A DNA stretch of 64,000 nt from Saccharopolyspora_C sp047200635 (GCF_047200635.1 NZ_JBJZOI010000009.1:124001-188000); one strand, 5' to 3'; shown: positions 41,680 through 50,672, numbered from the stretch's first letter. Translations and numbers: made by a program. The notes: a model not told the origin generated them from the sequence alone.

Positions 41680-42399
41680 TCAGCCCCGGGCCGCGTAGGC
41701 CTCGACCAGCTGGGCTTCCGCGTCGGCCAGGTACTCCTCCAGCGCGGAGGCGGCCGGCTCCAGCTCGCCCGCGGCGACCTGCTCGGAGATCGCGCGGTTG
41801 CGCTCCACGTACGACTCGTAGAACTCGCGGGTGCGGCTCGGGTCGAGCTCGCCCCGCTCGTCGGTGGACATCACGTGGAAGGCCAGTCGCAGCTCGGCGA
41901 GCAGCCCGGCCATCGCGTCGTTGCTGCGCGGGCTGTCGGCGAGCCCGACCAGCGCCTCGTGGAAGCGCATGTTGGCGGTGCCGACCTCGGTCCAGTCGCC
42001 GTCCGCGGCGGCCTGCTCCCCGGCGCGCACCGCGCGCGAGACCGCGGCCACCAGCTCCGGCGCGGCGGTCGCGTTGCGCACGGCGCCAGCTTCGATGATC
42101 CGCCGCAACCGGTACAGGTCGGTGACGTCGGCGCTGGTGGGCTTGCGGACCGAGACGCCCTTGTGCATCTCGTGCTCCAGCAGCCGCTCGTGGCCGAGCA
42201 GCCGGAAGGCCTCGCGCAGGGTGTTGCGCGAGACGCCGAGCGCGTCCTTCGCGCTGACCTCGGACAGCTGCGTGCCGGGCGGCAGCTCGCCCTGGATGAT
42301 CCGCTGCCGCAGCAGGTCGGTGACCCGTTCGACGGTGCTGGTCCGTTCGAGCAGGGACCGGTCCGCTGCCAGCCGGTCGACCCACTGCGCGCTGGTCAT
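41680..42399 (-). CDS. GntR/FadR-family (FCD domain) regulator
   Basis: 239 residues. The winged HTH (RQRIIQGELPPGTQLSEVSAKDALGVSRNTLREAFRLL) is followed by an FCD helical ligand domain with DLYRLRRIIEAGAVRNA and ANMRFHEALVGLADSPR, including likely metal ligands. The ATG at 42399 follows GGGAGAGG. It is divergent from the 5-oxoproline operon, and a strong palindrome lies between them, so it probably represses that operon and responds to 5-oxoproline or a related acid. The ligand is inferred. Confidence 0.88.
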   Translation of the reverse strand: MTSAQWVDRLAADRSLLERTSTVERVTDLLRQRIIQGELPPGTQLSEVSAKDALGVSRNTLREAFRLLGHERLLEHEMHKGVSVRKPTSADVTDLYRLRRIIEAGAVRNATAAPELVAAVSRAVRAGEQAAADGDWTEVGTANMRFHEALVGLADSPRSNDAMAGLLAELRLAFHVMSTDERGELDPSRTREFYESYVERNRAISEQVAAGELEPAASALEEYLADAEAQLVEAYAARG

Positions 42400-42479
42400 G
42401 CCTCTCCCGGGGTGAGCGATCGGACGTGCCGAGACGAGCAGTCTAGCCAGCGCGCTGAGCGGCGTCGTCCGCTCGCTCG

Positions 42480-42505
42480 ATTGTTGAACAATAGAACGTT
42501 CAACA
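42480..42505. promoter_or_regulatory. GntR/FCD operator
   Basis: ATTGTTGAACAAT (42480-42492) is an almost perfect palindrome. TGTTGAAC (42482-42489) is repeated as its reverse complement GTTCAACA (42498-42505) 8 bp on. The A/T-rich block stands out in very GC-rich DNA and lies between the divergent regulator and NRAMP-like genes. Confidence 0.7.
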
Positions 42506-42613
42506 TGGGAAATGTAGGAACGACCCATTGAACCCTCGCCGGACGAGACCTATCGTGACCACACCGCCGAGGCGGCGGGGAACCAGCGCGAGCGCGCGGC
42601 GGAAGGGTCGGGG

Positions 42614-43822
42614 ATGAGCGTTACCAGCACGAGGACCGGCGCCCAGCGCGGAGCGCTGCTCGGCGCGGTCTTCCTCATGGCCACCAGCGCCATCGGGCCC
42701 GGCTTCATCACCCAGACCACCGACTTCACCGCGCGGCTCGGCGCCGCGTTCGCCTTCGCGATCGTGCTGTCCGTGCTGGTCGACATCGCGGTGCAGCTCA
42801 ACGTGTGGCGCGTCATCGGCGTTTCCGGCCGGCGCGCCCAGGACCTCGGCAACGCGGTGCTGCCCGGGCTCGGCTACGCGATGGCCGCGCTGGTCGTCTT
42901 CGGCGGCCTGGTGTTCAACGTGGCCAACGTGTCCGGGACCTCGCTCGGCCTGGACGCGATGGTCGGGCTGGACGCGAAGCTCGGCGGCGCCGCCTCGGCG
43001 CTGCTGGCCATCGGGATCTTCCTGAGCAAGCGGGCCGGGGTCGCGATGGACCGGATCGTGGTGGTGCTCGGCGTGCTCATGATCGCTCTCACCACCTGCG
43101 TGGCCGCGGTCTCCGGCCCGCCGGTCGGCGAGGCGATGCGGCAGGCGGTGCTGCCGGACCAGGTGGACTTCCTCGCGGTCACCACGCTGATCGGCGGCAC
43201 CGTCGGCGGGTACATCACCTACGCGGGAGCGCACCGGCTGGTCGACGCCGGGGTCACCGGGCCGGAGCGGATCGTCGAGGTCAGCCGCAGCTCGGTGCTC
43301 TCGTTGCTGGTCACCGGGGTGATGCGGGCGGTGCTGTTCCTCGCGGTGCTGGGCGTGGTGTCCACCGGGGCCGCGCTCGGCTCGGCCAATCCCACCGCCG
43401 AAGCGTTCGGGCACGCGGTGGGTGAGGTCGGCGTCCGGTTGTTCGGGCTGATCATGTGGGCGGCCGCGATCACGTCGGTGGTGGGCGCCGCCTACACCTC
43501 GGTGTCCTTCCTGGTGACCTTCTCCCCGGTCCTGGAGCGCGGCCGCACCTGGCTGGTGGTGGGCTTCATCGCGCTGTCCACGGCGGTGTTCCTGGTGCTG
43601 GACCAGGCGCCGACGACGCTGCTGGTGCTGGCCGGGGCGCTGAACGGGCTGATCCTGCCGGTCGGGTTCGGCGTGCTGCTGTGGGTGGCGGCGCGGCGCT
43701 CCGATCTGCTCGGCGGATACCGGTACCCGCGCTGGTTGCTGGTGATCGGCGTGCTCGCCTGGTCGCTGGCGCTGTACTTCGGGGTGAACTCGCTCAGCGG
43801 CATCGCGGGGCTGTGGCGGTGA
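42614..43822 (+). CDS. NRAMP-related transporter of the 5-oxoprolinase operon (YcsG-like)
   Basis: 402 residues, about 11 membrane helices with the NRAMP/APC fold. The metal-binding DPGN motif of true Mn/Fe carriers is replaced in TM1 by SAIGPGFITQTTDF, and TM6 reads TYAGAHRLVDAG without the usual Met-Pro-His. So metal transport is unlikely. B. subtilis ycsG occupies the same place beside ycsF (pxpA) and kipI/kipA (pxpB/pxpC). Uptake of 5-oxoproline or a related acid is the natural inference. It starts at ATG 42614 after GAAGGGTCGGGG, and its stop overlaps a GTG that could start pxpA. Confidence 0.82.
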   Translation: MSVTSTRTGAQRGALLGAVFLMATSAIGPGFITQTTDFTARLGAAFAFAIVLSVLVDIAVQLNVWRVIGVSGRRAQDLGNAVLPGLGYAMAALVVFGGLVFNVANVSGTSLGLDAMVGLDAKLGGAASALLAIGIFLSKRAGVAMDRIVVVLGVLMIALTTCVAAVSGPPVGEAMRQAVLPDQVDFLAVTTLIGGTVGGYITYAGAHRLVDAGVTGPERIVEVSRSSVLSLLVTGVMRAVLFLAVLGVVSTGAALGSANPTAEAFGHAVGEVGVRLFGLIMWAAAITSVVGAAYTSVSFLVTFSPVLERGRTWLVVGFIALSTAVFLVLDQAPTTLLVLAGALNGLILPVGFGVLLWVAARRSDLLGGYRYPRWLLVIGVLAWSLALYFGVNSLSGIAGLWR

Positions 43823-43833
43823 GCGGCGGCGCC

Positions 43834-44619
43834 ATGAGCGGAGGAGACGTGCGGATCGATCTCAACTCGGACCTCGCGGAGGGCTTCGGGCGCTGGGAGC
43901 TCGGCGACGACGCCGCGCTGCTGGGCATCGTGAGCAGCGCGAACGTCGCCTGCGGCTTCCACGCCGGGGATCCGGGCGTGATCCGGCGCGCGTGCGCGCA
44001 GGCCGCGGCCCGCTCGGTGTCGGTGGGCGCCCAGGTCGGCTACCGCGACCTCGCCGGGTTCGGCAGGCGGTTCGTGGACGTGCCGCCGCGCGAGCTCACC
44101 GACGAGGTGGTCTACCAGCTGGCCGCGCTGGACGGCATCGCGCGCGTCGAGGGGACCGCGGTGCGCTACGTGAAACCGCACGGCGCCCTCTACAACGCGA
44201 TCGTGCGGCACGCCGAGCAGGCCGCCGCGGTGGTCGAGGCGGTCTCCGCCTACGACCCGCGGCTGGCCGTGCTGGGATTGCCCGGGTCGAGCTGGCTGGA
44301 GCAGGCCGCGGCGGCGGGGCTGCCGGTGTTCCGGGAGGCCTTCGCCGACCGCGCCTACACCCCGGAGGGCACCCTGGTGTCCCGGCGCGAGCCGGGCGCG
44401 GTGCTGCACGATCCGGAGCTGATCGCCCGGCGCTGCCTGCGGATCGTGCGCGGCGAGCCGGTGGAGGCGGTCGACGGCTCCGAGATCGCCGTGACCGCGG
44501 AGTCGATCTGCGTGCACGGCGACAGCCCGGGCGCGGTGGCGATCGCCGAGGCCGTGCGCGATCGGCTGCTGGGCGAGGGCGTCGAGGTGCGCCCGTTCGT
44601 CCCCGGACCGGGGCGGTGA
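43834..44619 (+). CDS. pxpA: 5-oxoprolinase subunit A (LamB/YcsF family)
   Basis: 261 residues. IDLNSDLAEGFGRWELGDD, SSANVACGFHAGDP, VGAQVGYRDLAGFGRRF, YVKPHGALYN and ESICVHGDSP are the family's conserved blocks. With PxpB and PxpC it forms the bacterial ATP-dependent 5-oxoprolinase, which opens pyroglutamate to glutamate. The start is uncertain: ATG 43834 is used here, GTG 43819 (overlapping the previous stop) is possible, and so is GTG 43849. It is followed by pxpB with GTGA overlap. Confidence 0.92.
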   Translation: MSGGDVRIDLNSDLAEGFGRWELGDDAALLGIVSSANVACGFHAGDPGVIRRACAQAAARSVSVGAQVGYRDLAGFGRRFVDVPPRELTDEVVYQLAALDGIARVEGTAVRYVKPHGALYNAIVRHAEQAAAVVEAVSAYDPRLAVLGLPGSSWLEQAAAAGLPVFREAFADRAYTPEGTLVSRREPGAVLHDPELIARRCLRIVRGEPVEAVDGSEIAVTAESICVHGDSPGAVAIAEAVRDRLLGEGVEVRPFVPGPGR

Positions 44620-45236
44620 GCCGCGTGCGGGTGCTGCGCTGCGCCGATTCCGGGCTGCTCGTCGAGCTCGACGACCTCGACGCCGTCCTGGCCCTGCACG
44701 GCGCGCTGAGCGACCGGCCCCCGGCCGGCGTGCTCGACCTGGTGCCCGCGGCCCGCACCCTGCTGCTGCGGCTGGACCCGGAGCGCGCCGACCCGGTGGC
44801 GGTGGAGCGCGCGGTGCGCGCCGCCCGCCCCGGCGGCGGTGCGCGCGACGACCGGGGCCTGCTGCGGGTGCCCGTGGTCTACGACGGGGCGGACCTCGCC
44901 GAGGTGGCCCGGCTGACCGGGCTCACCGAGCGGGAGGTGGTGCGCGAGCACGTCGCGCGCCCCTGGACGGTGGCCTTCGGCGGCTTCGCGCCCGGCTTCG
45001 GCTATCTCAGCGGTGGTTCGCCGCGGCTCGCCGTCCCGCGGCGCGGCGAGTCCCGGACCAGGGTGCCGGCCGGGGCGGTGGGGCTCGCCGGGGAGTTCAG
45101 CGGCATCTACCCGCGCGCCTCGCCCGGCGGCTGGCAGCTCATCGGCCGCACCGAGCTGGAGATCTGGTCCACCGACCGGGAGCCGCCCGCGCTGCTGCGG
45201 CCCGGGGTGCGGGTCCGCTTCGAGGAAGTCCGATGA
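44616..45236 (+). CDS. pxpB: 5-oxoprolinase subunit B (KipI family)
   Basis: 206 residues. VAFGGFAPGFGYLSGG, LAVPRRGESRTRVPAGAVGLAG and IYPRASPGGWQLIGRT are the KipI/allophanate-hydrolase subunit 1 signature. It forms a heteromer with PxpC and acts with PxpA. GTG 44616 overlaps the pxpA stop and its own stop overlaps the pxpC ATG, so the subunits are translated in step. The Bacillus homologue was first found as an inhibitor of the KinA kinase, but with this operon the 5-oxoprolinase role is the safe call. Confidence 0.92.
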   Translation: MSRVRVLRCADSGLLVELDDLDAVLALHGALSDRPPAGVLDLVPAARTLLLRLDPERADPVAVERAVRAARPGGGARDDRGLLRVPVVYDGADLAEVARLTGLTEREVVREHVARPWTVAFGGFAPGFGYLSGGSPRLAVPRRGESRTRVPAGAVGLAGEFSGIYPRASPGGWQLIGRTELEIWSTDREPPALLRPGVRVRFEEVR

Positions 45237-46090
45237 TCGAGATCCTGGAACCCGGCCCGTTCGCGACCGTGCAGGACCTGGGGCGACCGGGCCGCGCGGC
45301 GATCGGCGTCGGCGTCTCCGGCGCCGCCGACCGCCGCTCGCTGCGGCTGGCCAACCGGCTCGTCGGCAACCCCGAGGGCGCGGCGGCCGTCGAGACCACG
45401 GCGGGTGGCCTGCGGTTGCGCGCGGAGCGGGACCTGCTGGTGGCCGTGACCGGCGCCGCGAGCCCGCTGGAGGTGGGGGGCCGGGCGGAGCCGGTGAACA
45501 CCGTGCTCCGGCTGCCCGCGGGCGGCGAGCTGCGCCTCGGCCCGCCGGTGCGCGGATTGCGCGGCTACGTGGCGGTGCGCGGCGGGATCGACGTCCCGCC
45601 GGTGCTGGGGTCCCGCGCGACCGACGTGCTCTCCGGTCTCGGCCCGCCCCCGATCGCCGCCGGGACCCGGCTGCCGATCGGCCCGCCTCCGGCCGCGTTC
45701 CCGCTGGTCGAGCAGGCCCCGGTGCGCCGCGAGCCGGACGGGGAGCTGTGGTTGCGGGTGGTGCTCGGGCCGCGCGCGAGCTGGTTCACCGAGGAGGCGC
45801 ACCGCGCGCTGCTGGCCGAGCCGTTCGCGGTGAGCTCCGAGATCGACCGCGTCGGGATGCGCCTCGACGGGCCCGCCCTGCCGCGCGCCCGGGCCGACGA
45901 ACTGCCCAGCGAGGGCGTGGTGCTGGGCTCGCTGCAGGTGCCGCCTTCGGGGCGGCCGACGCTGTTCCTCGCCGACCACCCGGTGACCGGGGGTTATCCG
46001 GTGATCGCGGTGCTGCTCGCCGCCGACGTGGACCGGGCCGCGCAGGCCCGGCCCGGACAGCGGGTGCGCTTCCGCGCGGTTCGGGGCTGA
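45233..46090 (+). CDS. pxpC: 5-oxoprolinase subunit C (KipA family)
   Basis: 285 residues. ILEPGPFATVQDLGRPG, GVSGAADRRSLRLANRLVGNP, GLRGYVAVRGGIDVPPVLGSRATD and LADHPVTGGYPVIAVL are the biotin-dependent-carboxylase-like domain of KipA. It pairs with PxpB in the 5-oxoprolinase complex. Last gene of the operon, coupled to pxpB by ATGA. Confidence 0.92.
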   Translation: MIEILEPGPFATVQDLGRPGRAAIGVGVSGAADRRSLRLANRLVGNPEGAAAVETTAGGLRLRAERDLLVAVTGAASPLEVGGRAEPVNTVLRLPAGGELRLGPPVRGLRGYVAVRGGIDVPPVLGSRATDVLSGLGPPPIAAGTRLPIGPPPAAFPLVEQAPVRREPDGELWLRVVLGPRASWFTEEAHRALLAEPFAVSSEIDRVGMRLDGPALPRARADELPSEGVVLGSLQVPPSGRPTLFLADHPVTGGYPVIAVLLAADVDRAAQARPGQRVRFRAVRG

Positions 46091-46190
46091 GGTCCCGGCC
46101 GAGGGGGCGTCCGATCCGGCGAGGTCTTCCCGAACGAGCCGCGCGCCCGCCCCGCGCGCGGATCATCTGTCGAGGCGGGGCGGAACGATC

Positions 46191-46196
46191 TAGGCT
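46191..46196 (+). promoter_or_regulatory. -10 box of the SAV2177-type methyltransferase gene
   Basis: TAGGCT, as also seen before mshB. Transcription would begin near 46203, which excludes a GTG start at 46199 and supports the ATG at 46226. Confidence 0.5.
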
Positions 46197-46225
46197 GGGT
46201 GGATTCGCGAACCTGGGGGTGGGCG

Positions 46226-47089
46226 ATGGGAATCCGATCGGACGAGGTCGGTCGACGCGTGCTGGCCGGGCCGGAGCGGCCCGACGTGCCGTCCGTGGCG
46301 CGCGTCTTCGACCACCTGCTCGGCGGGACCAGCCACTTCGAACCGGACCGGCAGCTCGGCGAAGACCTGCTGCGGGTGCTGCCGGGCATCGCCGAGCACG
46401 TCCGGGTGGTCCGCGGTTTCCTCGGCCGCGCGGTGCGGTTCCTCGCCGCGAGCGGCATCGACCAGTTCCTCGACCTGGGCACCGGGCTGCCCACGGTCGG
46501 CGACGTGCACGGCACCGCGCAGCGGGTGGATCCGGGTGCCCGGGTCGCCTACGTGGACGCCGATCCGTTCGCGGTCCGGCTGGCGGAGGCCCAGCTGGGT
46601 GGGACTCGCGGGGTGACGGTCACCCGGGCGGACCTGTGCGAACCGGCCAGCGTGCTCACGGCGCCGGGCGTGACGGGGCTGCTGGACTTCACGCGGCCGG
46701 TGGCGGTGCTGGCGATGGGCGCGCTGCCGTTCATCACCGACGACGACGAGCTCTCCGGTGTGGTGGCGGCCTACCGGGACGCCTGCTCGGTGGGATCGGC
46801 GCTGGTCTGCTCCCACCTGTCGGCCGTCGCGGCGACCGCCGACGAGATCGAGCTGCTCGGCGACCAGGCCCAGCGGATCGGGCGACGGCCGGTCTGGCGC
46901 TCGCCGGAGGACTTCCGCGCCGTGTTCAACGGCTACGAGCTCGCCGAGCCCGGCCTGGTGCAGACCGCGCGGTGGCGGCCGGAGCTGGGCGAGGTCGGCG
47001 TGGGCACGCCGGGTGCGCTGGCCGCGGACACCTGGTCCGGGGTGGGCCTGCTGGTGTCCCGCCCGACCCCACCCGCGCTGCGGTTCTAG
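46226..47089 (+). CDS. SAM-dependent methyltransferase, SAV2177/DUF574 family
   Basis: 287 residues. PSVARVFDHLLGGTSHFEPDR is the family's hallmark N-terminal block, and FLDLGTGLPTVGDVHGTAQ is the SAM motif I. AYVDADPFAVRLAEAQL (motif II) follows. Actinomycetes carry many paralogues, all of unknown substrate. GGGGGTGGGCG precedes the ATG. It stands alone. Confidence 0.88.
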   Translation: MGIRSDEVGRRVLAGPERPDVPSVARVFDHLLGGTSHFEPDRQLGEDLLRVLPGIAEHVRVVRGFLGRAVRFLAASGIDQFLDLGTGLPTVGDVHGTAQRVDPGARVAYVDADPFAVRLAEAQLGGTRGVTVTRADLCEPASVLTAPGVTGLLDFTRPVAVLAMGALPFITDDDELSGVVAAYRDACSVGSALVCSHLSAVAATADEIELLGDQAQRIGRRPVWRSPEDFRAVFNGYELAEPGLVQTARWRPELGEVGVGTPGALAADTWSGVGLLVSRPTPPALRF

Positions 47090-47246
47090 CCCCGCAGGTG
47101 TGCCGGGAATTGTTTTTCCGGGCGCCGAACGCAATTGTTTCGGCCTGCCGAAAAAGCTGTTCCGCCGCCGGGTCACCGTGAATTCGAGAAAGCGATCTCC
47201 CGTGAATTCATTGATTATCCCGATGCGGTGCGTACCCTTGTTCCGA

Positions 47247-47339
47247 GAAGGGGAGTAGCCCTCAATTCCGCGGTCGACATGCTGGCGCCGACGACGTGCG
47301 CCCGGGTGCGGAGCCTCTCGGGAGGCGGGCGAGACCTTC
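47247..47339 (+). promoter_or_regulatory. yybP-ykoY manganese riboswitch
   Basis: GAAGGGGAGTAGCC (47247-47260) contains the invariant GGGGAGTAGC of this class, and the element closes with GGGCGAGACCTTC. GAAGG and CCTTC (47335-47339) form the base stem. Two GC-rich helical arms lie between. A hairpin GATCCGA-TGCCAG-TCGGATC (47340-47359) follows and may be the expression platform. The downstream gene is a GDT1/MneA-type exporter, the best-known partner of this Mn2+ sensor. Fold inferred by eye, not by a covariance model. Confidence 0.82.
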
Positions 47340-47407
47340 GATCCGATGCCAGTCGGATCGGAGGCGTGCTGCGCCCTGGTCCGCCCCAGGAGAGAGGTGT
47401 TCCCACC

Positions 47408-47986
47408 GTGCTGACCGGATTCGCCGTCAGTTCCGCGGCCATCTTCGTGGCCGAACTCGGTGACAAGTCCCAGCTGATGGCGATGACCTTCGCCACCCGG
47501 TACCGCGCCTGGCAGGTCCTGCTCGGCATCACGATCGCGACCACCGTCGTGCACGCCGCCTCGGTCGCCCTCGGTTTCGGCATGGGCTCGTTGCTGCCGA
47601 CGGAGTGGATCGGGCTCGTCGCCGGGATCGCGTTCCTCGGCTTCGCCGCGTGGACCCTGCGCGGGGACCACCTGACCGACGCGGAGAAGAGCAAGGCGGG
47701 CCAGACCGCGCGTTCCGCCGTGATCGCGGTGACCGCGGCCTTCTTCCTCGCCGAGCTCGGCGACAAGACGATGCTGGCGACCGTCACCCTCGCCTCGCAG
47801 CACAACTGGCTGGGCACCTGGATCGGCTCCACGGTCGGCATGGTCGCCGCGGACGCGCTGGCCATCGGCGTCGGGCTGCTGCTGGGCAGGCACCTCCCGG
47901 AGCGCTTCATCCGCTACGGCGCCGCGGCGCTGTTCGCGGTCTTCGGCGGCTGGCTCGTCGTCGAGTCGGTGCTGGGCCTGATCTGA
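47408..47986 (+). CDS. TMEM165/GDT1-family Mn2+/Ca2+ exporter (MneA-like)
   Basis: 192 residues, six membrane helices. The two family motifs E-x-G-D-K-(S/T) are present as VAELGDKSQLMAM and LAELGDKTMLATV, one per repeat. Relatives export manganese in bacteria and exchange Ca/Mn in eukaryotes. The GTG at 47408, with AGAGAGG upstream, is chosen because the longer frame lies in the riboswitch. With that riboswitch in its leader it should be induced by excess Mn2+. A terminator follows 2 bp after the stop. Confidence 0.92.
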   Translation: MLTGFAVSSAAIFVAELGDKSQLMAMTFATRYRAWQVLLGITIATTVVHAASVALGFGMGSLLPTEWIGLVAGIAFLGFAAWTLRGDHLTDAEKSKAGQTARSAVIAVTAAFFLAELGDKTMLATVTLASQHNWLGTWIGSTVGMVAADALAIGVGLLLGRHLPERFIRYGAAALFAVFGGWLVVESVLGLI

Positions 47987-47988
47987 TC

Positions 47989-48028
47989 GATCCCGGTGCG
48001 CGGGCGACCCCGCTCGCGCACCGGGATC
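47989..48028 (+). terminator. Terminator after the Mn exporter
   Basis: GATCCCGGTGCGCG and its perfect 14-bp reverse complement with a 12-nt loop. Confidence 0.85.
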
Positions 48029-48100
48029 GCGAGGGCCGGGGCGACCCGTGACCCGCCCGGCGTGTTCTCGTTGGACCGGGATGACGACGGGAGGTTCGCG

Positions 48101-49153
48101 GTGAGCTGGATGATCTACGGCGCGACGGGCTACACGGGACGGCTCATCGCCGAGCGAGCCGTCGACCGGGGGCAGCGGCCGGTGCTGGCGGGACGGGACC
48201 CGGCGAAGGTGGCCCGGGTGGCCACCCCGCTCGGCCTGCCGCAGCGGGTGTTCGACCTGCGGGACCGGGCCGCCGCCGAGGCGGCGCTCGCGGACGTCGA
48301 GCTGGTGGCGCACTGCGCGGGCCCGTTCTCGGCGACCTCGGCGCCGATGGTGTCGGCCTGCCTGGCGACCGGCACGCACTACCTGGACATCACCGGCGAG
48401 ATCGACGTGTTCGAATCCGTCTTCGCCAGGCACGAGGACGCGGTGGCCGCGGGAGTGGTGCTGCTGCCGGGGGCCGGGTTCGACGTGGTGCCCACCGACT
48501 GCCTGGCCGCGATGGTCGCCTCGGCGCTGCCGGGGGCGACGAGCCTCGACCTGGCCTTCCAGGCCAGCGGCGGGATCAGCGGCGGCACCCTCAAGAGCGC
48601 GCTGGAGGGCGCCGCGCTCGGCGGCCGGGCCCGCGTCGGCGGTCAGCTGCGCGAGGTGCCGATGGGCTGGCGGCACCGCGAGGTGCCGTTCCCGTCCGGG
48701 CGGCACGCGGTGACCTCGCTGCCCTGGGGTGATGTGAGCACCGCCCACCGCAGCACCGGCATCCCCGACATCACCACCTTCACCCGCGTCCCGGGCCTGC
48801 ACCGGATGGGGCCGCGCGCCAGCGCGGCCGGGCGCGCGGTGCTGGGCACGCCGCTGGCGCAGCGGCTCGGCAAGGCCGCGATCGGCGCCCTGGTGCGCGG
48901 TCCCGGCTCGGCGCGGCGTTCGCGCAGCTGGGTGGAGGTGTTCGCGGAGGCCACCGACGCGGACGGCCGCTCGGTCTCCGCCGCGCTCATCGGGCCGGAC
49001 ACCTACGAGTTCACCGCGGACGCGGTGCTGCGCATCGCGGACGGCCTGCTCGGGAGCGGCGTGGCCCCCGGTGCGCACACCCCCTCGACCGCGTTCGGCG
49101 CGGACCTGGTCCGCCGCCTGCACGGCGTTCGCGTCATCGAACCGGTGGCCTGA
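48101..49153 (+). CDS. Saccharopine dehydrogenase-like / trans-acting enoyl reductase family protein
   Basis: 350 residues. An N-terminal Rossmann fold opens with WMIYGATGYTGRLIAERAV and is followed by GRDPAKVARVA and VAHCAGPFSATSAPMVSACL, as in the saccharopine dehydrogenase-like family that includes the mycobacterial trans-acting enoyl reductase. LLPGAGFDVVPTDC is another family block. NAD(P)-dependent reduction is expected; the substrate is unknown. The GTG at 48101 follows GGGAGG. It is single-gene and convergent with the hydrolase. Confidence 0.82.
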   Translation: MSWMIYGATGYTGRLIAERAVDRGQRPVLAGRDPAKVARVATPLGLPQRVFDLRDRAAAEAALADVELVAHCAGPFSATSAPMVSACLATGTHYLDITGEIDVFESVFARHEDAVAAGVVLLPGAGFDVVPTDCLAAMVASALPGATSLDLAFQASGGISGGTLKSALEGAALGGRARVGGQLREVPMGWRHREVPFPSGRHAVTSLPWGDVSTAHRSTGIPDITTFTRVPGLHRMGPRASAAGRAVLGTPLAQRLGKAAIGALVRGPGSARRSRSWVEVFAEATDADGRSVSAALIGPDTYEFTADAVLRIADGLLGSGVAPGAHTPSTAFGADLVRRLHGVRVIEPVA

Positions 49154-49159
49154 ACCCGC

Positions 49160-50392
49160 TCACCCGTTCCGGCCGGGGGAGTGGGCGACCGACCTGAAGC
49201 TCACGGGCGCGTCGCGGAGGCGGCCCGCCCGGGGCGGGGTGGGGCGCTCCTCGCCGGGGACGTGCCGAGGGCCCGTGACGAGGTCGCCGAGCGACGTGCG
49301 CAGGGCGCGGGCGGCGAGCTGGCGGCGCACCGAGCGGGGCGAGAGCTCCGCCAGCAGCCAGCCGATCGCGGGCGGCAGCACCCGGGTCAGCCGCTCCCGC
49401 GCGCAGTGCCCCGCGCCCGGCACCAGCCACACCTGGGCCTCCGGCCGGTCGGCCAGCGCGACGGTGTCCCGCAGCGGGACGTAGGGATCGCTCGTGCCGT
49501 TGATCGCCAGCAGCGGCGCGGCCGAGGCCGAGCTGAGCAGGCCCTGCCTGCGCAAGGAGAACTCCAGCGAGAACCGGTCCGCGTCGGCCCGCTCCGGCAG
49601 CGCGGGCAGGTCCAGCGCGTTGCCGATGATCCCCGCCATCCCGTGCGGCAGCCCGAGCACGTCCACCGCGGACCCGTTCGCGCCGATCGGCCCGCCGAGG
49701 TCGATCGCGGCGTGCACCCGCCCGGTCAGCGCGAGCTTCGCCGCCCAGTGCCCGCCGAAGCTGAACCCGAGCACGGCGCTGCGCGTGCACCGCGCCCGCT
49801 CCGCGAGCCGGCGCACGGCTCCCGCCAGCAGCAGATCGGAGTCCGGTGCCATCGGCACCTGGGACTCACCGGTCCCGGGCATGTCCACGGCGGCCACGGT
49901 GAGCCCGCTCAGCAGCGCGATGCGCAGCGCGGTGCGGTGCAGCTCCACCTTCCAGGCCGCCGCTCCGCCGCACACCACCAGCAGCTGATCGCTGACCGCC
50001 CGGGGCCGCCGGTAGACGTGCGCGACCACCCGGGTCGTGGCGCCTCCGCGCGGCACGTCCACCGCGTAGCGGCGGAAGCTGACCGGCAGGTTCGCCGAAG
50101 CTCGCTGGAAGCACGCGAGCTGGCGCTCGTAGGCCTCCATCCGGTCCGGAGTGGCCAGGCACGGGAAGCGGGCCGCGCCCCAGCAGGCCGCGGCGCCCGC
50201 CCAGTCCAGTTCGGACTCGGCGCGGCGCGCTTCCGCGGCCCACAGCGGAACCCAGGCGGTGCGGCCGCGCCCCCACATGTCGTCGACGCGCTCGTGGACG
50301 CGGTGCAGCACGGGCGTGGGGACGCCCCAGCTGTGGAACTGCCGGGCGAGTTCGGTGAGCAGTTCCGCCGGGTGCACGGGGAAGGTGAACAT
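49160..50392 (-). CDS. Alpha/beta hydrolase (FrsA/DUF1100-like)
   Basis: 410 residues. An alpha-helical N-terminal part of about 140 residues is followed by the hydrolase fold: nucleophile in GFSFGGHWAAKL, Asp in INGTSDPYVPL, His in PGAGHCARERL. It resembles the long FrsA/DUF1100 esterases that carry a helical cap. The ATG at 50392 is preferred to 50407 because GGAGGCGGTC lies in front. An unusual basic, Pro/Arg-rich tail of about 50 residues ends the protein. Esterase or amidase activity is likely, target unknown. Confidence 0.8.
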   Translation of the reverse strand: MFTFPVHPAELLTELARQFHSWGVPTPVLHRVHERVDDMWGRGRTAWVPLWAAEARRAESELDWAGAAACWGAARFPCLATPDRMEAYERQLACFQRASANLPVSFRRYAVDVPRGGATTRVVAHVYRRPRAVSDQLLVVCGGAAAWKVELHRTALRIALLSGLTVAAVDMPGTGESQVPMAPDSDLLLAGAVRRLAERARCTRSAVLGFSFGGHWAAKLALTGRVHAAIDLGGPIGANGSAVDVLGLPHGMAGIIGNALDLPALPERADADRFSLEFSLRRQGLLSSASAAPLLAINGTSDPYVPLRDTVALADRPEAQVWLVPGAGHCARERLTRVLPPAIGWLLAELSPRSVRRQLAARALRTSLGDLVTGPRHVPGEERPTPPRAGRLRDAPVSFRSVAHSPGRNG

Positions 50393-50672
50393 GACCGCCT
50401 CCGTCATGTCAGGTGCTTTTCCGTCGTGGCGGGCGGGAAAGCCGGTGCCGTGGCCTGTCCGCCGATGGTCCCCCGGCTGGTGGGGGGGGCACCAAGCGAC
50501 GTGGCCGGACACTACCCGAAAATACGTGCGCGAACGTGCGTTGATCTTGGTTACGCGCCGGTAGCACCCGTTTCCGGGACCACTCCCGGGCGAACGGGAC
50601 CGCTCGGTGACGCACTGTTCCCGGCGCCGCCCACCCTGAACCGGCCTCGGGCCGCGCGGCCCGGAGGGGCGC

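Noticed and set aside
42614..43822. Manganese transporter MntH
   Set aside because: The NRAMP fold is clear but the metal-binding motifs are replaced, and the operon is for 5-oxoproline.
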